Source of the DNA: Micromonospora narathiwatensis
GTDB lineage: Bacteria > Actinomycetota > Actinomycetes > Mycobacteriales > Micromonosporaceae
Direction: 5' to 3'
Length of the DNA: 64,000 nt
NCBI RefSeq assembly: GCF_900089605.1
Contig: NZ_LT594324.1
Location: forward strand, 3,286,001 to 3,350,000
Shown piece after piece: positions 29,914 through 40,029 of this stretch (within the stretch, counting starts at the first letter, position 1; each line of letters begins with the position of its first letter). A model generated the notes under the pieces. That model saw only the letters and a list, made by a program, of their open reading frames with translations. It was not told the DNA's origin and did not search any database. The position numbers were made by a program, and so were the translations under genes.

Positions 29914-30723
29914 ATGATGGGACCGTCCCACGCGCTGTCCGGCGCGGCGGTGTGGCTGACCGGGTCCTGGGCGTTGGACCAGTTCGCCGACTACCACCAG
30001 ACGCCGCTGGCACTGGCGGTCGGCACCGCCGTCTGCGCGGGCGGGGCACTCTTCCCCGACCTCGACCTCTCCGGCAAGGTCACCCGCAACCAGGGCGGCG
30101 CCACCGTGGCGCGCACCTTCGGCGTGGTCAGCCTCTTCGTCGCCGAGGTGATGGAGAAGATCTCGCTCGGCGTCTACTACGCCACCAAGCTCAGCAAGGA
30201 CCCGCGCCGCAACAACGGACACCGGACGCTGACCCACACCATCCCGTTCACCGTCCTGGTCGGCTGGGGCACCACCGCGCTCTGCGCCCACTACGGCAAG
30301 TGGGCGGTGGTCAGCATCCTCTTCTTCATGATCGGGCTGGCGCTGCGCGGGCTCTTCGACAAGTGGGCCGAGCGGGCCGGCTGGGTGGTCGTCACCCTCG
30401 TCTCGGCCGCCGCCGCCTGGTTCACCTTCGCCAACCTTCCCGGCGACCGGGGCTATCCGCTCATCGGCACCGCGGTCGGGGTCGGCTGCTTCGTACACAT
30501 CCTCGGCGACATGATCACCCGGGCCGGCGTGCCGATCCTCTGGCCCATCCCGATCAAGCGCCGCATGTGGACGATGATCGGGCTGCCCGACAGCATCGCG
30601 CTGCGCACCGGCAGCAAGGCCGAGGTGGTCGTACTGCGTACCGCGATGACCATCATCGCGATCCTCGCCGCCGTGGGGCTGGTCGCGCCGTCGGTGTTGC
30701 AGCGGTTCAACATCGAGGGCTGA
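29914..30723 (+). CDS. DUF457/YdjM-type membrane-bound putative metal-dependent hydrolase
   Basis: This 269-residue integral membrane protein starts MMGPSHALSGAAVWL and contains GGALFPDLDLSGKV, then GHRTLTHTIPF. These His/Asp clusters match the YdjM (DUF457) family of membrane-bound metal-dependent hydrolases. About six hydrophobic segments follow, with a late HILGDMITRAGVPILWPIP segment that supplies another conserved His/Asp. In some bacteria the family is SOS-regulated, but I see no LexA box here. A GGGGAGG site precedes ATG 29914. The preceding 198 bp has no gene. Confidence 0.85.
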   Translation: MMGPSHALSGAAVWLTGSWALDQFADYHQTPLALAVGTAVCAGGALFPDLDLSGKVTRNQGGATVARTFGVVSLFVAEVMEKISLGVYYATKLSKDPRRNNGHRTLTHTIPFTVLVGWGTTALCAHYGKWAVVSILFFMIGLALRGLFDKWAERAGWVVVTLVSAAAAWFTFANLPGDRGYPLIGTAVGVGCFVHILGDMITRAGVPILWPIPIKRRMWTMIGLPDSIALRTGSKAEVVVLRTAMTIIAILAAVGLVAPSVLQRFNIEG

Positions 30724-30765
30724 CCGACGACGCGCCCGCCGGCTGACCATCCCGGCTCCCCCGAG

Positions 30766-31677
30766 GTGCCGGCCGGCGAGGCGCGGCCACCGGTCGAGGA
30801 TGCGGCGGTGCCCGCGTTCTGGCGGCGGCTGGGGCTGCCCGGGCTCGCCGACGTGCACACCCACTTCCTGCCGCCCCGACTGCTGCGACGGGTGTGGGCG
30901 TACTTCGACGCGGCCGGTCCACTGCTCGGCACCGAGTGGCCGATCCGGTACCGGTGGGACGACGCGGAGCGGGTGGCGCACCTACGCCGGCTGGGGGTTC
31001 GAGCGTTCACCGCGCTGGCGTACCCGCACCGGCCCGGGATGGCCGAGCCACTGAACCGGTGGACGTTGGACTTCGCCGCGCGTACCCCGGGCTGCCTGCC
31101 CTCGGCCACCTTCTTCCCCGAGCCGGAGGCCGTCCACTACGTCACCGAAGCACTGGACGCCGGTGCTCGGGTGTTCAAGGTGCACGTGCAGGTGGGCGGC
31201 TTCCCACCCACCGACCCGGCGCTCGATCCCGTGTGGGGACTGCTCTCCGACGCTGGCGTACCGGTGGTGGTGCACGCCGGGCACGCGCCGGTCGGCACCG
31301 CACACACCGGGCCGGCGCCGTTCGCCGCCGTGCTCGCCCGGCACCCCCGGCTGGCCGCGATCGTGGCGCACCTGGGCGCCCCCGACTACACCGCGTTCCT
31401 CGACCTGGCCTACGCATACGAGCGGGTCCGGCTGGACACCACCATGGCGTTCACCTCGTTCTTCGACCGGTTCGACCCGTTCCCCACGGCGGAACTGCCC
31501 CGGCTGCGCGAGCTGGGACTGGCCGGCAAGGTGCTGCTGGGCAGCGACTTCCCGAACCTGCCGTACCCGTACGCCGAGCAGCTCACCGGGCTGGGCCGGC
31601 TCGGCCTCGGCGACGACTGGCTGCGGGCGGTCTGCTGGCACAACGCCGCCGACCTGTTCGGCCTGTCCACCGGTTGA
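30766..31677 (+). CDS. Amidohydrolase-family (TIM-barrel metal hydrolase) protein
   Basis: This 303-residue soluble protein has the amidohydrolase_2 pattern: LADVHTHFLP near the start (metal-binding HxH), VFKVHVQVGGF, VVVHAGH, IVAHLGAPDY and the late VLLGSDFPNLPY with the catalytic Asp. Such enzymes hydrolyse or decarboxylate small carbon-nitrogen or carboxylate substrates; the substrate here is unknown. The GTG at 30766 is weakly supported; a GTG 14 codons further in (after GAGGATG) is an alternative. It lies 42 bp after the DUF457 gene and may be in its operon. Confidence 0.85.
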   Translation: MPAGEARPPVEDAAVPAFWRRLGLPGLADVHTHFLPPRLLRRVWAYFDAAGPLLGTEWPIRYRWDDAERVAHLRRLGVRAFTALAYPHRPGMAEPLNRWTLDFAARTPGCLPSATFFPEPEAVHYVTEALDAGARVFKVHVQVGGFPPTDPALDPVWGLLSDAGVPVVVHAGHAPVGTAHTGPAPFAAVLARHPRLAAIVAHLGAPDYTAFLDLAYAYERVRLDTTMAFTSFFDRFDPFPTAELPRLRELGLAGKVLLGSDFPNLPYPYAEQLTGLGRLGLGDDWLRAVCWHNAADLFGLSTG

Positions 31678-31719
31678 GTCGGCCGCCGACCAGGCCGGTT
31701 CTCTCCTCGACATCGGCTA

Positions 31720-31749
31720 TTGACGTGCGTGTAACACGTGACCTACCGT
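31720..31749 (+). promoter_or_regulatory. Promoter of the LacI-headed operon (-35 and -10)
   Basis: A TTGACG -35 element at 31720-31725 and a TACCGT -10 element (31744-31749) are separated by 18 bp. Both are good matches to the vegetative actinomycete sigma factor. The LacI-type operator starts two bases after the -10 element, so a bound repressor would cover the transcription start. Confidence 0.65.
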
Positions 31750-31750
31750 C

Positions 31751-31781
31751 TGTCGAAACGCTTCGTCGAAGCGCTTCGACA
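31751..31781. promoter_or_regulatory. LacI-family operator, 31-bp inverted repeat
   Basis: The 31 bp are palindromic about T31766 with a single mismatch: left half TGTCGAAACGCTTCG, right half CGAAGCGCTTCGACA. Within it are two overlapping 14-bp half-palindromes, TCGAAACGCTTCGT-like and TCGAAGCGCTTCGA (the latter perfect). Central CG within such palindromes is the hallmark of LacI-family operators. It overlaps the presumed transcription start of the regulator gene, implying autoregulation and control of the whole downstream operon. Confidence 0.8.
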
Positions 31782-31824
31782 ACTCCCGGGCACGGCCGGG
31801 AACCGCCGCCGGAGGAGGTGCGCG

Positions 31825-32940
31825 ATGGCCACCATGCAGGACGTCGCCCGCCTCGCCCGGGTGTCGGTCAGCACCGTGTCGTACGTGCTCACCGGAGCCC
31901 GGCCCATCTCGCAGGCGACCCGCGAGAAGGTGCTCGCGGCCATGGCCGAGCTGGACTACCAGCCCCACGCCATGGCCCGGGGCCTGGCCAGCCGGCGCAG
32001 CCGCATCGTCGGACTGCTGCTGCCGATCGACGAGCGTGGCCTCGGCGCCACCGAGACCGCCTTCGTCACCGGGGCCGCCGCCGCGGCCAGCGCCGCCGGC
32101 TACCACCTGGTCCTCTCCCCCGTCGGCGTCAACGACCTGGACGAGCTGCGCCGGCTGGCCAGCCAGCGGATGCTCGACGGGGCGCTGCTGATGGAGGTGC
32201 AGCTCGCCGATCCCCGGGTGGCCGTCCTCCAGGAGGTCGGCGTGCCACTGGTGCTCATCGGCCGCACCGAGGACCCGTCCGGCCTGTCGTACGTCGACAT
32301 CGACTTCGACCTCACCGTGCGTGACGCCGTCGACCACCTGGTCGGGCTCGGCCACCGCCGCATCGTCTACGTGAACCACTCCGCCGCGGCCCTCGCCGAC
32401 GGCTACGGCCCGGCGCTGCGTACCCGGGACGCGTTCGCCGCGGCGATGGCCGGGCACGGTCTGGCGCCGCTGATGATCCCCGCCGACGACAGCGCCGCCG
32501 GCGGGCGGGCGGCGATGGCCGCCGCCTTGGCCCAGGCCCCCGACCTGACGGCGGTCCTCGCCATGAACGAGAGCGCGGTCTTCGGCATCCTCGGCGAGTT
32601 GGCCGGCCGCGGCCGGAGCGTTCCCGGGGACGTCTCGGTCGTCTCCATGGTCACCTCGCCGCAGGTGGCCGAGCTGGCGACCCCGGCGCTGACCGCGATG
32701 ACCTCGCCCGGTTCGGCGCTCGGCCGGATCGCGGTCGAGACGCTGCTGCGGCATCTCGACGCCGACAACGGCGAGATCCACCAGCAACTGCTGCCCTGCG
32801 CGCTGGAGGTCCGCGGGTCGAGCGGACCGCCCCGCGCGACGGGCGGAGACGGCATCACCGGCGCCGGCCCTGCCAGGCCGGCACCGGCGCCTACCGAGGA
32901 AGCAGCCCGCCGCCGCGCTGCCACGCGACGACGGGCCTGA
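31825..32940 (+). CDS. LacI-family repressor of the xyloglucan-oligosaccharide operon
   Basis: This 371-residue regulator has an N-terminal LacI helix-turn-helix (TMQDVARLARVSVSTVSYVLTG, residues 3-24) with hinge helix ending ARGLASRRS, then a periplasmic-binding-like sugar domain to about residue 335. The last 35 residues are Arg/Ala/Pro-rich and atypical. ATG 31825 follows GGAGGAGG. It sits first in an operon with ABC uptake genes and two glycosidases, and its own promoter carries the 31-bp operator. It presumably releases DNA when a xyloglucan-derived sugar binds. Confidence 0.9.
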   Translation: MATMQDVARLARVSVSTVSYVLTGARPISQATREKVLAAMAELDYQPHAMARGLASRRSRIVGLLLPIDERGLGATETAFVTGAAAAASAAGYHLVLSPVGVNDLDELRRLASQRMLDGALLMEVQLADPRVAVLQEVGVPLVLIGRTEDPSGLSYVDIDFDLTVRDAVDHLVGLGHRRIVYVNHSAAALADGYGPALRTRDAFAAAMAGHGLAPLMIPADDSAAGGRAAMAAALAQAPDLTAVLAMNESAVFGILGELAGRGRSVPGDVSVVSMVTSPQVAELATPALTAMTSPGSALGRIAVETLLRHLDADNGEIHQQLLPCALEVRGSSGPPRATGGDGITGAGPARPAPAPTEEAARRRAATRRRA

Positions 32941-32977
32941 AGGAGTACCGGCTCGATACTCACCGAGGAGACTAGCA

Positions 32978-34282
32978 ATGCAGCGACTCCGGAGAGTCGC
33001 CGTGGCGGCCATGGTGGCCGTGCTCGCGGCGACCGGCGTAACCGCCTGCGGCGGCGACGACGGCGAAGACGGCAGCGGGGCGAAGGTCCTCAAGCTCTGG
33101 CACTACGAGGGCGCGAACAGCGCCATGGGGGTCGCCTGGGACAAGGCGATCGAGATCTTCAAGCAGGAGCACACCGGCGTCGAGGTGCGCTTCGAGCGTA
33201 AGGCGTTCGAGCAGATCCAGCAGAACGCGGCAATGATCATCAACTCGTCCGAGGGCCCGGACGTGATGGAGTACAACAAGGGCAACGCCACCGCCGGCCT
33301 GCTCTCCTCACAGGGCCTGCTCACCGACCTCACCGCGCAGGCCACCAAGCGCGGCTGGGACAAGACGCTCAGCCCCAGCCTGCAGACCACCGCCCGATAC
33401 GACGACAAGGGCGTGATGGGCTCGGGCAACTGGTTCGGCGTGCCGAACTACGGCGAGTACGTAACGGTCTACTACAACAAGGACCTGTTCACGAAGTACG
33501 GCGTGCAGGTGCCCACCACGCTCGACGAGATGACCACGGCGATGGACACCTTCGTCGGCAAGGGTGTCACGCCGCTGGGCACGGCCGGCGCCGAGTACCC
33601 GGCCGGTCAGCTCTTCTACCAGCTCGCCCTGGCCCGGGCGGACCGGACGTTCGTCGACAACTACCAGCTCTACAAGCACCCGGTCGACTTCCACGCCGAC
33701 CCGCTGAGTTTCGGCGCGGAGACCTTCGCCGACTGGGTACGCAAGGGCTACGTGTCGAAGGACGCGGCCAGCGCCAAGGCGGAGGACATGGGCACCGCGT
33801 TCATCGCCGGCAAAACGCCGATGATCGTCTCCGGCAGCTGGTGGTACGGCCGGTTCAAGGACGAGATCAAGTTCGACTGGGACACCTTCCTCTTCCCCGG
33901 CAACACCCTCAACGCCGGCTCGTCGGGCAACATCTGGGTGGTCCCGGCCAGCAGCAAGGCCAAGGACCTGGCGTACGACTTCATCGACATCACGATGCGT
34001 CCGGAGATCCAGGCGTTGATCGCCAACAACGGCGGCGTACCGGTCGCCGGTGACCCGGCCCAGGTCAGCGACCCGAAGGACCGGAAGCTGATCGAGGACT
34101 TCAACAAGATCAGCGCCCAGGACGGGTTGGCGTTCTACCCCGACTGGCCGGTGCCCGGCTACTACGACGTCCTCGTCGCCGGCCTCCAGTCCCTGATCAA
34201 CCAGTCCAAGTCGCCCGATCAGGTGCTCGACGCGATCGCCAAGCCCTACCAGGACGGCGTCGCGGAGATCAAGCGCAACTGA
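32978..34282 (+). CDS. Sugar-binding lipoprotein of ABC importer
   Basis: This 434-residue family 1 extracellular binding protein has a signal peptide and lipobox with Cys24 (TGVTACGGDD). Features include LKLWHYEGANSA at the mature start, GPDVMEYNKGNATAG, and FGVPNYGEYVTVYYNKDLF in the binding lobe. Aromatic residues at SGSWWYGRF and AFYPDWPVPGYYD would line the sugar site. It starts 37 bp after the LacI gene with GAGGAG upstream. The ligand is inferred from the downstream alpha-xylosidase and beta-glucosidase to be a xyloglucan-derived oligosaccharide. Confidence 0.9.
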   Translation: MQRLRRVAVAAMVAVLAATGVTACGGDDGEDGSGAKVLKLWHYEGANSAMGVAWDKAIEIFKQEHTGVEVRFERKAFEQIQQNAAMIINSSEGPDVMEYNKGNATAGLLSSQGLLTDLTAQATKRGWDKTLSPSLQTTARYDDKGVMGSGNWFGVPNYGEYVTVYYNKDLFTKYGVQVPTTLDEMTTAMDTFVGKGVTPLGTAGAEYPAGQLFYQLALARADRTFVDNYQLYKHPVDFHADPLSFGAETFADWVRKGYVSKDAASAKAEDMGTAFIAGKTPMIVSGSWWYGRFKDEIKFDWDTFLFPGNTLNAGSSGNIWVVPASSKAKDLAYDFIDITMRPEIQALIANNGGVPVAGDPAQVSDPKDRKLIEDFNKISAQDGLAFYPDWPVPGYYDVLVAGLQSLINQSKSPDQVLDAIAKPYQDGVAEIKRN

Positions 34283-34343
34283 CGACGGCGGGGCAGGCGC
34301 CCCGGCGCGACCGGAGCGCCTGCCCACCCCGGAAGGACCCCCC

Positions 34344-35321
34344 ATGGCAGTGCCCGACACCGTCGTCGCCCGCCGACGGGCGACCACGGCACCCCCGACA
34401 GCGACGGCCGGCGCCCGGCGCCGCCCGTCCCGCCGCGACGCCGCGTACTGGCTCTACCTGGTTCCCGGCGCGATCCTCTTCCTGCTCGTCATCGGCGGAC
34501 CCCTGGTCTACACCGGCTATCTGTCCCTCACCCGGTGGTCCGGCGTCGGCGACCCCACCTTCATCGGCCTGGACAACTACCGCGACCTGCTGCACGACGA
34601 CGTGTTCTGGACCTCGTTCAAGAACACCCTCGCGATGATCGTCGCGATGGTGCTGCTGCCCACCCTGATCGGGCTGGTACTCGCCGCGGTGCTCTTCGAC
34701 ACCATCGGACGCCGGTTCCGCCCCCGCACCGCCGCCGCGCTGCGGGCCGCCTTCTACCTGCCGCAGGTGCTGCCAGTGGTGGTGGCCGGCATCGTCTGGG
34801 GTTGGATCCTGCGCCCCGACGGCGCGTTCAACGGCCTGCTCGACACCGTCGGCCTCGGTTCGCTGCGCCACGACTGGCTCGGCGACCCGGACACCGCGCT
34901 GCCCGTGGTGATGGCGGTGATGATCTGGGTGCAGCTCGGCTATCCGGTGGTCGTCTTCATGGCGGCGCTGGAGCGGGTCGACCCGGAACTCTACGAGGCG
35001 GCGGAGATCGACGGCGCCGGCTGGTGGCGGCGGTTCCGGGCGATCACCCTGCCGCAGATCCGGCCGGAGACCTTCGTGGTCGGGCTGACCTGCACCATCG
35101 CCGCGATGAAGGTGTTCGGGCCGATCTACGCGCTGACCCGGGGCGGCCCGGAGAACGCCACCAACGTCCCGTCCTACTTCGCCTACTACACCTTCTTCAA
35201 GAAGCTGCACGTCGGCTACGGCTCCGCGATCTCAATGGTGCTCACGCTGATCATCGTCGTGGTGAGCGTGCTGTTCATCCGGGCGCAGAACCGCGCCGAG
35301 CGGCGGGACGGGGAACTCTGA
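34344..35321 (+). CDS. Sugar ABC permease 1 (MalF-type)
   Basis: This 325-residue permease has a basic 40-residue N-terminus, then six hydrophobic segments. Its EAA loop reads ELYEAAEIDGAGWWRRFRAI, followed by TLPQI. It ends in the TGATG overlap with the next gene (the A of the stop is the A of the ATG), showing translational coupling. It lies 61 bp after the binding-protein gene. No ATPase gene is in the operon, so the pair probably uses a shared MsiK-type ATPase. Confidence 0.92.
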   Translation: MAVPDTVVARRRATTAPPTATAGARRRPSRRDAAYWLYLVPGAILFLLVIGGPLVYTGYLSLTRWSGVGDPTFIGLDNYRDLLHDDVFWTSFKNTLAMIVAMVLLPTLIGLVLAAVLFDTIGRRFRPRTAAALRAAFYLPQVLPVVVAGIVWGWILRPDGAFNGLLDTVGLGSLRHDWLGDPDTALPVVMAVMIWVQLGYPVVVFMAALERVDPELYEAAEIDGAGWWRRFRAITLPQIRPETFVVGLTCTIAAMKVFGPIYALTRGGPENATNVPSYFAYYTFFKKLHVGYGSAISMVLTLIIVVVSVLFIRAQNRAERRDGEL

Positions 35322-36196
35322 TGGTCGCCACGCTCACCCCGGCCGCCGCCACCCGGCGGGCACCGGACCGGCACCACCGCGGCGTCACCCGGTGGATCGT
35401 GCTGGCGCTGGTCACCGCCGCGGCGCTGGCGATGCTGGTGCCGTTCGCGTTCATGCTGCTCAACGCCTTCAAGTCGCCCGGCGACTACTCGACCAACGGC
35501 CCGCTGAGCTGGCCGTCCGAGTTCTACACCAAGGGGCTGCGGACGTACTGGGAGCAGGTCGACTTCCCGCTGAAACTGTGGAACTCGGTCCTCATCGCCG
35601 GCTCCGTCGCGGTGCTCGCGGTGCTCGTCTCGCTGCTCAACGCGTACGCGTTGGGCGTCGGCCGGGTCCGCGGCCGACTCTGGATCATCGGCCTGTTCCT
35701 GCTGGCCAACATGATCCCGCAGGAGTCGCTGATCTACCCGCTCTACCACCTGGCCAAGGAGGCCGGGCTCTACAACACCCGCCTCGCCGTGATCATCATC
35801 TTCACGGTCATCCAGAGCGCGTTCGGCACGTACCTGCTCGCCTCCGTGCTCGGCACCTTCCCCCGCACGCTGCTGGAGGCGGCGGCGCTGGACGGCGCCG
35901 GCAAGTGGCGGATCCTGTGGCGGGTGGTGCTGCCCAACCTGCGGCCCACCCTCTCGGTGCTGCTCGTCTTCTTCTTCATCTGGACCTGGAACGAGTTCCT
36001 CATCCCCCTGGTCATGCTCATCGACAACCAGACCCAGACCGTCCCGGTCGCGCTCGCGTCATTGCAGGGCGACCGGCTGATGGACGCCCCGACCACCAAC
36101 GCCGGCGCGCTGCTCAGCCTCGTACCGGCGATCCTGTTCTTCCTCATCTTCCAGCGCACCCTGGCGCGCGGCATCACGGCTGGAGCGGAGAAGTGA
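35321..36196 (+). CDS. Sugar ABC permease 2 (MalG-type)
   Basis: This 291-residue permease has six hydrophobic segments and the EAA loop [20 protein letters not shown], followed by VLPNLRP. It is the heterodimer partner of the preceding permease. Its start codon overlaps the previous stop by one base. Its own stop overlaps the GTG of the GH31 gene by four bases (GTGA), so the chain of coupled genes continues into the enzymes. Confidence 0.92.
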   Translation: MVATLTPAAATRRAPDRHHRGVTRWIVLALVTAAALAMLVPFAFMLLNAFKSPGDYSTNGPLSWPSEFYTKGLRTYWEQVDFPLKLWNSVLIAGSVAVLAVLVSLLNAYALGVGRVRGRLWIIGLFLLANMIPQESLIYPLYHLAKEAGLYNTRLAVIIIFTVIQSAFGTYLLASVLGTFPRTLLEAAALDGAGKWRILWRVVLPNLRPTLSVLLVFFFIWTWNEFLIPLVMLIDNQTQTVPVALASLQGDRLMDAPTTNAGALLSLVPAILFFLIFQRTLARGITAGAEK

Positions 36197-38415
36197 AGTT
36201 CACCGACGGATACTGGCAACTGCGTCCCGGGGTCAGCGTGCTACGCCCCGGCACGGTGGAGTCGGTGGAGCCGGACGAACGCGGGTTCACCGTGTTCGCG
36301 CCCACCGGCCGGATCACCGGGCGCGGCGACACCCTCAACCGGCCGGTGGTGACCGTACGGTTCTTCTCCCCCGCGCCCGGCGTGGTCGGGGTGACCATCG
36401 GCCACCACTGCGGCGGGCTGCCCCGCGAGCCCCGGTTCGCCCTGGCCGAGTCCACCGACCATCCCGTACACGTGGAGGTCACCGGGCTCACCGCGACGCT
36501 GACCACCGGCGAACTGTCCGCGCGGGTCGCGCTGGTCGGCCCATGGCGGGTCGACTTCCTGCGCGGGGACCGGCCGGTGACCTCCTCCACCGAACGCAGC
36601 GTCGGCATCGTCACCGACGCCGAGGGCCACAAGTACGTGCACGAGCGGCTGGCGCTGGGCGTCGGCGAGACGATCCACGGCCTCGGCGAACGGTTCGGCC
36701 CGTACGTGAAGAACGGTCAGACCGTGGACATCTGGAACGCCGACGGCGGCACAGCCAGCGAGCAGGCGTACAAGAACGTGCCGTTCTATCTGAGCAGCGC
36801 CGGGTACGGGGTGTTCGTGGACCACCCGGAGCTGGTCTCCTTCGAGGTCGGCTCGGAGGTGGTGTCGCAGACCCAGTTCAGCGTGGCGGGGCAGTCGCTG
36901 ACCTACCACGTGATCGACGGCCCGACCCCGAAGGACGTGCTGCGCCGGTACACGGCGCTGACCGGGCGGCCGGCGCGGGTGCCGGCGTGGTCGTACGGGC
37001 TGTGGCTGTCCACCTCGTTCACCACCTCGTACGACGAGAAGACGGTGACCGAGTTCATCGACGGGATGGCGGAGCGGAACCTGCCGCTGTCGGTGTTCCA
37101 CTTCGACTGCTTCTGGATGCGGCAGTTCCACTGGGTCGACTTCGTCTGGGATCCGGAGACCTTCCCCGACCCGGAGGGCATGCTGCGCCGGCTGCACGAG
37201 CGCGGCCTGAAGGTCTGCGTCTGGATCAACCCGTACATCGCGCAGCGGTCGTACCTGTTCGAGGAGGGCCGGCGGGCCGGCTACCTGGTCCGCAACCCGG
37301 ACGGCTCGGTCTGGCAGTGGGACAAGTGGCAGGCCGGCATGGCGCTGGTCGACTTCACCAACCCGGACGCGGCCCGGTGGTACGCCGGCAAGCTCAAGGT
37401 GCTGCTCGACATGGGGGTCGACTGTTTCAAGACCGACTTCGGCGAGCGCATCCCGACCGACGTGGTGTGGCACGACAGCGCGGACCCGCAGCGGATGCAC
37501 AACTACTACGCGTACCTGTACAACCGGACCGTCTTCGAGCTGCTGGAGGCCGAGCGCGGCGCGGGCGAGGCGGTCGTGTTCGCCCGGTCGGCGACGGCCG
37601 GCGGGCAGCAGTTCCCGGTGCACTGGGGCGGCGACTGCGAGTCCACCTTCGTGGCGATGGCCGAGTCGCTGCGGGGCGGGCTGTCGCTGGCCGCGTCCGG
37701 GTTCGGGTACTGGAGCCACGACATCGGCGGCTTCGAGGGCACACCCGACCCGGCGGTGTTCAAGCGGTGGATCGCCTTCGGCCTGCTCTCCTCGCACTCC
37801 CGGCTGCACGGCTCCGGCTCGTACCGGGTGCCGTGGGCGTACGACGAAGAGGCGGTCACCGTGCTGCGCCACTTCACCCGGCTCAAGCTGCGCCTGATGC
37901 CGTACCTCGCGGCGGCGGCCGAGGAGGCGCACTCCGACGGGGTGCCGGTGCTACGGCCGATGATCCTGGAGTTCCCCGACGATCCGACCGCCGCGTACCT
38001 GGACCGGCAGTACATGCTCGGCCCGGACGTGCTGGTGGCGCCGGTGCTGAGCGCCGACGGGCAGGTGACCTACTACGTGCCGGCCGGCACCTGGACCCAT
38101 CTGGTCAGCGGCGCGCGGGTGACCGGTCCGGGCTGGGTCACCGAGAAGCACGACTTCGACAGCGTGCCGGTGCTCGCCCGGCCCGGCGCGGTCGTCCCCT
38201 TCGGGGCCGTCGAGGACCGGCCCGACTACGCCTGGGCCGACGACGTACGGCTGCGGCTCTACGCGCCGGTCGAGGGGCAGCGCACCCGGGTTCGGGTCCC
38301 GGCGCCGGCCGGCGGTGTCGGAGCCGAGTTCGAGGTGCGGTACGACAACGGGAGCGCCACCGTCGACCTGGTGGCGGGGGCATCGTCGGGTTATCTGGTG
38401 GAGGTGGCGGAATGA
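36193..38415 (+). CDS. yicI: GH31 alpha-xylosidase, YicI type
   Basis: This 740-residue cytoplasmic enzyme is very close in pattern to E. coli YicI. The nucleophile is Asp415 in [11 protein letters not shown] and the acid/base is Asp481 in FPVHWGGDC, each one residue off the YicI numbering. [27 protein letters not shown] and [16 protein letters not shown] also match. YicI-type enzymes release xylose from alpha-xylosides such as isoprimeverose, a xyloglucan fragment. It starts at GTG 36193 in a four-base overlap with the permease and overlaps the GH1 gene by four bases (ATGA). The role is to remove xylosyl side groups before GH1 acts. Confidence 0.93.
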   Translation: MKFTDGYWQLRPGVSVLRPGTVESVEPDERGFTVFAPTGRITGRGDTLNRPVVTVRFFSPAPGVVGVTIGHHCGGLPREPRFALAESTDHPVHVEVTGLTATLTTGELSARVALVGPWRVDFLRGDRPVTSSTERSVGIVTDAEGHKYVHERLALGVGETIHGLGERFGPYVKNGQTVDIWNADGGTASEQAYKNVPFYLSSAGYGVFVDHPELVSFEVGSEVVSQTQFSVAGQSLTYHVIDGPTPKDVLRRYTALTGRPARVPAWSYGLWLSTSFTTSYDEKTVTEFIDGMAERNLPLSVFHFDCFWMRQFHWVDFVWDPETFPDPEGMLRRLHERGLKVCVWINPYIAQRSYLFEEGRRAGYLVRNPDGSVWQWDKWQAGMALVDFTNPDAARWYAGKLKVLLDMGVDCFKTDFGERIPTDVVWHDSADPQRMHNYYAYLYNRTVFELLEAERGAGEAVVFARSATAGGQQFPVHWGGDCESTFVAMAESLRGGLSLAASGFGYWSHDIGGFEGTPDPAVFKRWIAFGLLSSHSRLHGSGSYRVPWAYDEEAVTVLRHFTRLKLRLMPYLAAAAEEAHSDGVPVLRPMILEFPDDPTAAYLDRQYMLGPDVLVAPVLSADGQVTYYVPAGTWTHLVSGARVTGPGWVTEKHDFDSVPVLARPGAVVPFGAVEDRPDYAWADDVRLRLYAPVEGQRTRVRVPAPAGGVGAEFEVRYDNGSATVDLVAGASSGYLVEVAE

Positions 38416-39815
38416 GCGGGTTCGTGTTTCCGGAGGGCTTCGTCTGGGGCTCCGCGACGGCGGCGTACCAGATCGAGGGGGCGGCGAAGGAGGACGGCCG
38501 GGGGCCGTCCATCTGGGACACCTACAGCCACACCCCGGGGCGTACCCGCAACGGGGACACCGGCGACGTGGCGGCCGACCACTACCACCGCTGGGCCGAG
38601 GACGTGGAGCAGATCGCCGCGCTCGGGCTCGGGGCGTACCGGTTCTCGATCTCCTGGCCCCGGGTGCAGCCCGGCGGCTCGGGCGACTTCAACGCCGCCG
38701 GAGTGGACTTCTACTCCCGGCTGGTGGACCGCCTGCTGGAGCTGGGCATCGCGCCGGTGGCCACGCTCTACCACTGGGACCTGCCGCAGGAACTGGAGGA
38801 CGCCGGCGGCTGGCCGGCGCGGGACACCGCCGCACGGTTCGCCGACTACGCCGCCGGCATCGTCGGGGCGCTCGGCGACCGGGTGCACACCTGGACCACG
38901 TTCAACGAGCCGTGGTGCTCGGCGTACCTCGGTTACGCCTCCGGGGTGCACGCGCCGGGGCGCACCGAACCGGCTGCGGCGCTGGCCGCCGTACACCACC
39001 TGAACCTGGCGCACGGCCTCGCCGGCCGGGTGATCCGGGACCTCGCACCGGCGGCCCGGCTCTCGGTCACGCTGAACCTGCACGTGATCCGGCCGGCGTC
39101 GGACTCGGCGGCCGACCGCGACGCGGTGCGCCGGATCGACGCGCTCGCCAACCGGGCGTTCCTCGGGCCGATGCTGGACGGCGCGTACCCGGCGGACCTG
39201 CTCGCCGACACCGCGGCGGTCACCGACTGGTCGTTCGTACGCGACGGCGACGAGCGCACCGCCGCGGTGCCGCTGGACGTGCTCGGGGTCAACTACTACG
39301 CCACCACCCTGGTCCGTGCCTGGGACGGGGCCTCGCCCAGGTCGGAGGCGGACGGGCACGGCGCCTCGGCCCACACCCCGTGGGTGGGCGCCGGCGACGT
39401 CGAGTTCCTGCCCCAGCCGGGTCCGCACACGGCGATGGGCTGGAACATCGACCCGGGCGGCCTGACCGAGCTGCTGCTGCGGCTGCGCCGGGAGTACCCC
39501 GGCCAGCCGTTGATGATCACGGAGAACGGCGCCGCGTTCGACGACGTCGTCGCGCCGGACGGCGCGGTCCACGACGACGAGCGGGTGGACTACCTGCGCC
39601 GGCACATCGCCGCGGTCGGCGACGCGCTGGCGGGCGGGGCCGACGTCCGGGGGTATTTCGTCTGGTCGCTGCTGGACAACTTCGAGTGGGCGTACGGGTA
39701 CGACCGGCGGTTCGGCATCATCCGCGTCGACTACGACACCCTCGCCCGCACCTGGAAGGACAGCGCCCACTGGTACCGCCGGCTGGCCACCACCAACCGG
39801 CTGCCGGACGCCTGA
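38412..39815 (+). CDS. bglA: GH1 beta-glucosidase
   Basis: This 467-residue cytoplasmic enzyme begins [20 protein letters not shown], the standard GH1 opening. The acid/base Glu166 lies in TTFNEPW and the nucleophile Glu371 in MITENGAAF. The length is normal for the family. It is the last gene of the operon, overlapping the alpha-xylosidase by four bases and ending 13 bp before a hairpin terminator. Together the two glycosidases would break imported xyloglucan-type or cello-oligosaccharides to glucose and xylose inside the cell. Confidence 0.93.
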   Translation: MSGFVFPEGFVWGSATAAYQIEGAAKEDGRGPSIWDTYSHTPGRTRNGDTGDVAADHYHRWAEDVEQIAALGLGAYRFSISWPRVQPGGSGDFNAAGVDFYSRLVDRLLELGIAPVATLYHWDLPQELEDAGGWPARDTAARFADYAAGIVGALGDRVHTWTTFNEPWCSAYLGYASGVHAPGRTEPAAALAAVHHLNLAHGLAGRVIRDLAPAARLSVTLNLHVIRPASDSAADRDAVRRIDALANRAFLGPMLDGAYPADLLADTAAVTDWSFVRDGDERTAAVPLDVLGVNYYATTLVRAWDGASPRSEADGHGASAHTPWVGAGDVEFLPQPGPHTAMGWNIDPGGLTELLLRLRREYPGQPLMITENGAAFDDVVAPDGAVHDDERVDYLRRHIAAVGDALAGGADVRGYFVWSLLDNFEWAYGYDRRFGIIRVDYDTLARTWKDSAHWYRRLATTNRLPDA

Positions 39816-39828
39816 CCGGCCACGGGAA

Positions 39829-39851
39829 CTGCTCGCCGCGCGGGCGAGCAG
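39829..39851 (+). terminator. Hairpin terminator of the xyloglucan operon
   Basis: A perfect 9-bp stem (CTGCTCGCC with GGCGAGCAG) with a 5-nt loop lies 13 bp after the GH1 stop. It lacks a T tract, as is usual at this GC content. Confidence 0.7.
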
Positions 39852-39984
39852 CCCCCGCGGCGTGATGGCGGTGCGGGCGTCGGCGCTCCACGAGAGTCAC
39901 CTGGCGTGAAAGGTCAAGCACCCGTCACTCGCGTACAAGGAGCGTGCGCCGATGCCTGCCAGGCTGTGTTGGACAGTCCAGGTC

Positions 39985-40009
39985 AGGCCCGGCACCTCCT
40001 GCCGGGCCT
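39985..40009 (+). promoter_or_regulatory. Hairpin in the 5' leader of the small SH3-like gene
   Basis: A perfect 10-bp stem (AGGCCCGGCA with TGCCGGGCCT) with loop CCTCC ends 20 bp before ATG 40030. It is followed at once by the GAAAGG ribosome site. It could be a second terminator for the upstream operon, or an attenuator or mRNA-stability element in the leader. Position just before a ribosome site favours a regulatory leader. Confidence 0.5.
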
Positions 40010-40029
40010 TACACGAAAGGTGCCAGTCC

